Assembly (NCBI GenBank): GCA_001871325.1
Contig: MNVA01000001.1
Coordinates: 1-41,626 of the forward strand
DNA from: Ignavibacteria bacterium CG1_02_37_35
Lineage (GTDB): Bacteria; Bacteroidota; Ignavibacteria; Ignavibacteriales; Ignavibacteriaceae
Reading direction: 5' to 3'
Length of the DNA stretch: 41,626 bases
The notes beneath the pieces were generated by a model. That model saw nothing but the letters and a program-made list of their open reading frames with translations, had not been told where the DNA came from and made no database searches. The position numbers and the translations under genes were made by a program. Shown here one piece after another: positions 38,978-41,626 of the stretch. The first letter of the stretch is position 1; every line of letters begins with the position of its first letter.

Positions 38978-40195
38978 TTATTTATCAAACTTCTTCAAAA
39001 TATCTTCAACCATATCTTTGTGCACGCAGAAATCAACTATTTTCAATTTTACGTAATCTTCAGAATAGTAATAGTAGCCTTTATCATCAACGTTATATGC
39101 GCCGGCGCCGGAATCTTTTATCAAGTACCAGTCTTTTCCATTTTTATTAACATAACCGACTAAATGAATTCCGTGATCATCCGTTGTTGTTTTGTTCGTA
39201 AAGCGAAATTGTCTTGCGTTCTCATCAATATATTCGGAAGGAATATCAAACGTCGGGATCATTGCAACTTTTGCGTGTGATTCAATTCCCGGTTCCGATA
39301 CATCGCCGCCGATTGCCATCGTATAGCCTTTGCGAATTGCATTTTTTATGATGCTCATATATTCATCAAGCGGAACATTGTAATAAGAATCATCAAGCCA
39401 CCAGTTATCCGGCACGTTGTACATCATTTTTGTGTAGTAGGGTTTTTCCATCAGCGAAATGATATCAACGTAATCATCAAGTTTTAAGTTTACAACTTTA
39501 TCTAAAAATTCTTTTGGTGTGAACTCTTTTCCTTCGTAAGTGCATTTTGTTGGAGGAACTCCAAGGTAATGGTTAAGAATAGATTTAATTGTAGAGAGCG
39601 CTTCTTCTTCGTTCCAAGCGTTTGAAGTTTTTAATCCTTGCAAATAGCTGTTCATCTCGTCAACCATTTTGCTGTGGTCGTGGACTTTCTGTCCCGGTAA
39701 CATGCCGCTATACGCCGATGCGGGAACGACACCGTATTGTTTCCAAATTCTTTTAACTGCATTTCCTTCGGAACCCTCGGCAAAAGCCGAGTTGCCTCTT
39801 TCCTGAATAAAGCGGCGGGCTTTTTCTACATATTCCCAGTAGGCGGTATAGATTTCGGAAAGTTTTACTTTCTTTTTGTTGATGCGGTAAATTTCTGATT
39901 CAAAAAAAGAAGTTGTTGAAAAATCCCAGCACGTGCCGGTCATTCCTTGATTGATAGGATCGTTATGCCATTGATAAGTGAATTCACTTTTTGCTTTTGG
40001 CAGATCCAAACCGGTAAAATCAACTTTGAATGCTTTGCTTTCCCCGGCTGGTTTTTTATTAAATTCTTCTACGGCTTTTTTGTTTGCTTCGTAGTATTCG
40101 CTTTTCGGTTTAACAAAAACTCCCTGGTTTTTAACTTGAGCATACGCGTTTGAAATTAACGTGAGAGTAATTATTAACAAGACAAATTGTTTCAT
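38978..40195 (-). CDS. bleomycin-hydrolase-like C1 peptidase, exported
   Basis: A 405-residue papain-fold protein. The start at 40195 (MKQFVLLIITLTLISNAYAQ) gives a signal peptide and has GGAAGTTAT upstream; an in-frame start at 40375 would add 60 residues with no site. Catalytic Cys is C89 in NQGMTGTCWDFS with Gln83 as oxyanion residue. The catalytic His lies in DDHGIHLVGYV. The Asn position reads LIKDSGAG, with Asp in place of Asn. The insert pattern and C-terminal helix are as in bleomycin hydrolase (C1B), which acts as an aminopeptidase. Secretion is inferred from the signal. A single gene. Confidence 0.88.
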   Translation of the reverse strand: MKQFVLLIITLTLISNAYAQVKNQGVFVKPKSEYYEANKKAVEEFNKKPAGESKAFKVDFTGLDLPKAKSEFTYQWHNDPINQGMTGTCWDFSTTSFFESEIYRINKKKVKLSEIYTAYWEYVEKARRFIQERGNSAFAEGSEGNAVKRIWKQYGVVPASAYSGMLPGQKVHDHSKMVDEMNSYLQGLKTSNAWNEEEALSTIKSILNHYLGVPPTKCTYEGKEFTPKEFLDKVVNLKLDDYVDIISLMEKPYYTKMMYNVPDNWWLDDSYYNVPLDEYMSIIKNAIRKGYTMAIGGDVSEPGIESHAKVAMIPTFDIPSEYIDENARQFRFTNKTTTDDHGIHLVGYVNKNGKDWYLIKDSGAGAYNVDDKGYYYYSEDYVKLKIVDFCVHKDMVEDILKKFDK

Positions 40196-40265
40196 ATAAC
40201 TTCCTTTCAAAATAAGTTGTTGTAAAAATAAGAAGAATTTTATGAAAGAAAACATGCTGCCCGTT

Positions 40266-40652
40266 TTAAAGCATGCGCGGAATTTGCGATGAGTGATGAT
40301 TGATGATTGGACTTTCAAGTGATGCGTCAATCGTATAGCTGAACCGCGCCTCAAAAACAAACGGTTCTCTGTCAATCGTTAAACGCCAGCAATAAATTCC
40401 CGACAAAATATAAATCTCATTCTTAATTAACTGAACACTTAAAGTTTTTTCGTGCAGTGATACGCTTAGCTCTTCACGGTCTGCAAGTTTAATAAAATAT
40501 TCCCGGATGTTTTCCGGCGTAGTTAATAACTTGTTTGAAAATGTTGGAATCAAGACAGCAGTTTTATTATAGAGAGAAAGAAGTGTTTCAATATCTCTTT
40601 TATTTACGGCTTGCATCCATTCAGTAAGAATTTGGTTCGGGGTTTTTGTCAT
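40266..40652 (-). CDS. NTF2-like (SnoaL/DUF4440-type) protein
   Basis: A 128-residue protein with an NTF2-like fold: ILTEWMQAVNKRDIETLLSL, YNKTAVLIPTFSN, EYFIKLADRE and IYILSGIYCWRLTI with REPFVFEARFSY. Proteins of this kind include SnoaL-like and calcium/calmodulin-kinase association-domain relatives; the binding pocket is present but the ligand is unknown. The C-terminus (PIINHHSSQIPRML) is atypical and may be added by nearby repeat DNA, as the corresponding bases GAGTGATGATTGATGATTGG are repetitive. Confidence 0.78.
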   Translation of the reverse strand: MTKTPNQILTEWMQAVNKRDIETLLSLYNKTAVLIPTFSNKLLTTPENIREYFIKLADREELSVSLHEKTLSVQLIKNEIYILSGIYCWRLTIDREPFVFEARFSYTIDASLESPIINHHSSQIPRML

Positions 40653-40691
40653 AGTTGTTATTCTGCATTTCGTTCAAGAAAACTGATTTTA

Positions 40692-40916
40692 TCATTTCAA
40701 GATTGCGCGAGCGTTTTTAAAAACTAATTTAGCCGGTTTGGATTTTAACGTGCCTTTTACCATTTCTCCATGTCTGAGTAAAGATTCTTTTGCCCAAAGT
40801 ATTTCGTTTTCTGTTTCGGAAAGGTTTTCAAGACTTGATAAGAGAACTCTTGCTAATTTGGAACGCGAAATTACATTTAATTTTAGGACTTCTTTTTCTA
40901 TATGCTGAACAGTCAT
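40692..40916 (-). CDS. orphan antitoxin of the 'addiction module component' type
   Basis: A 74-residue protein similar to short antitoxin-like proteins of the addiction-module family (TIGR02574-like): TVQHIEKEVLKLNVISRSKL, ARVLLSSLENL and EILWAKESLLRHGEMVKG. Partners are usually ParE/RelE toxins directly downstream. The gene downstream here is NTF2-like, so the antitoxin is alone. The start ATG is preceded by AAGGAGAAAGAAT. Confidence 0.7.
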   Translation of the reverse strand: MTVQHIEKEVLKLNVISRSKLARVLLSSLENLSETENEILWAKESLLRHGEMVKGTLKSKPAKLVFKNARAILK

Positions 40917-40977
40917 ATTCTTTCTCCTTTTGCTGCAAAATTAGCAAAAATATTTGGATGATTCTAACAACAATAAG

Positions 40978-41400
40978 TTATCCACCTAAGAATTGGTGAC
41001 CTGATTTCCATATAACTATGCTGTTCACCTCAATTTGTTTATTTCTATACCAAAGCGTGACTTTTTCCAATTTGTAAATATTCCACACAAAAAACTCTAG
41101 TACGGTCCTATCGATTGTTGTTTCAATTAATATCGGTTTAACAAGTCCTTTCAAACTATCCGGAAGATGAACTACAATATTTCGATAATCTCTAAACCAT
41201 ACTTCATCGCTATTTGAAACAATTTTGTTATTAGGGAAAGAAAGCTTTCCCAATGTAGCTGCTAATTCAGTCACTTGTTGTGTTTGTAATACCTGTTCAT
41301 CTAAAAGTCGTTGATTAATAAACTCAACAAGTGAATTGCATCCATAGCTATCCCGGCACCAAGAATCATATACTAAGTGGAATGTATCTCTATAAGAAGC
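40978..41400 (-). pseudogene. 5'-disrupted gene of unknown function
   Basis: The frame is open from 41487 leftward. From 41400 it reads as natural protein (SYRDTFHLVYDSWCRDSYG, CNSLVEFINQRLL) and continues to the stop at 40978 (IEVNSIVIWKSGHQFLGG). No ATG or GTG occurs upstream of the GTG at 41274. The sequence before 41400 is the repeat element that starts at 41401. So the coding sequence probably began further right and was cut by that element. If intact from 41274 it would be only 98 residues. No family recognised. Confidence 0.55.
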
Positions 41401-41626
41401 TACGTTTTTCCCAAGACCATGCTTGGGAAAAAAGCTAAAGGAAAAAATGAATAATGAATATCGAACAAGGAATTTCGAATGATGAAGTTAAAATACGGAT
41501 TGCATTCACTTCGAAATTCATTATTTCTTGTTCATTATTCGTTATTCAATTATCGTTAACATGTTAGCGCTAACAAGAATCTAAGAGCTTACGTTTTTCC
41601 CAAGACGCTGCTTGGGAAAAAAGCTA
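41401..41626 (-). repeat. composite repeat, family 2 copy 2, bounded by 37-bp direct repeats
   Basis: Two near-identical 37-bp sequences (41401-41437 and 41590-41626, differing at about two positions in the loop) begin TACG, hold the stem TTTTTCCCAAG / CTTGGGAAAAA with a 5-6 base loop, and end AGCTA. Between them a 152-base body holds an imperfect inverted repeat of about 40 bases (GAATATCGAACAAGGAATTT and its partner ATTATTTCTTGTTCATTATT), then TTATCGTTAACATGTT and GTTAGCGCTAAC. The minus strand is collinear with 25322-25469. The window ends on the last base of the second direct repeat. Confidence 0.8.

Noticed and set aside
40196-40375. N-terminal extension of the C1 peptidase to 40375
   Set aside because: It would bury a clear signal peptide and overlap the NTF2-like gene by 110 bases; the start at 40195 has a good ribosome-binding site.
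41401-41626. Two 37-bp direct repeats as a minimal CRISPR or an att site pair
   Set aside because: The 152-base interval is a repeat element also found at 25 kb, not a unique spacer or an integrated gene cargo, and no integrase or cas gene is present.

Overview
The window is AT-rich bacterial DNA with dense genes and Shine-Dalgarno-like purine runs in front of many starts. The gene set suggests a Gram-negative member of the Bacteroidota/Chlorobiota group: TonB C-terminal domain proteins without classical TonB architecture, an outer-membrane barrel protein ending in Phe, lipoproteins, a class II photolyase and a C1-type peptidase. I would guess Ignavibacteria-like. That placement is inference from gene content, not a marker gene.

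Layout. (1) 1-1400: the 5' end of hisG behind a his leader peptide and attenuator, divergent from a MarC-family membrane protein, then a small zinc-ribbon gene. (2) 1.6-8.5 kb: an OPT oligopeptide transporter and peptidase T, separated by a HindIII-family restriction-modification pair and a small orphan gene; then two small membrane or exported proteins and a Phd/ParE-like toxin-antitoxin pair whose toxin has an internal deletion. (3) 8.5-11.7 kb, minus strand: mscL (with a C-terminal zinc ribbon), class II photolyase, an HExxH membrane protein and a MORN/TonB protein. (4) 12-14.8 kb: an exported protein, a Trm112-like protein and an Ig-like lipoprotein. (5) 14.9-20.2 kb, minus strand: ECF sigma factor, anti-sigma factor, TonB-CARDB lipoprotein, two paralogous lipoproteins, a TlpA thioredoxin and a metallopeptidase. 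I rate this the best candidate for an undescribed envelope system. (6) 20.5-31.2 kb: SPFH protein, a six-PAS hybrid histidine kinase, an exported GH13 debranching enzyme, DUF2721 protein, Aat and a long-chain acyl-CoA synthetase. (7) 31.6-37.9 kb: a PAS/GAF histidine kinase, an outer-membrane barrel protein and a pyrimidine-nucleoside phosphorylase. (8) 38-41.4 kb: remnants and complete copies of toxin-antitoxin modules, a bleomycin-hydrolase-like C1 peptidase, an NTF2-like protein and a gene broken by a repeat at the right edge.

The large intergenic spaces (20.2-20.5, 21.4-21.8, 25.3-25.5, 31.2-31.6, 34.3-34.8 and 41.4-41.6 kb) are mostly assembled from dispersed non-coding repeats. At least two families are present, one apparently nested inside the other, together with a MITE-like element and a perfect 28-bp palindrome. 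The window ends exactly at the end of one repeat, which suggests an assembly break there.

No tRNA, rRNA, CRISPR array, complete insertion sequence or prophage was recognised.
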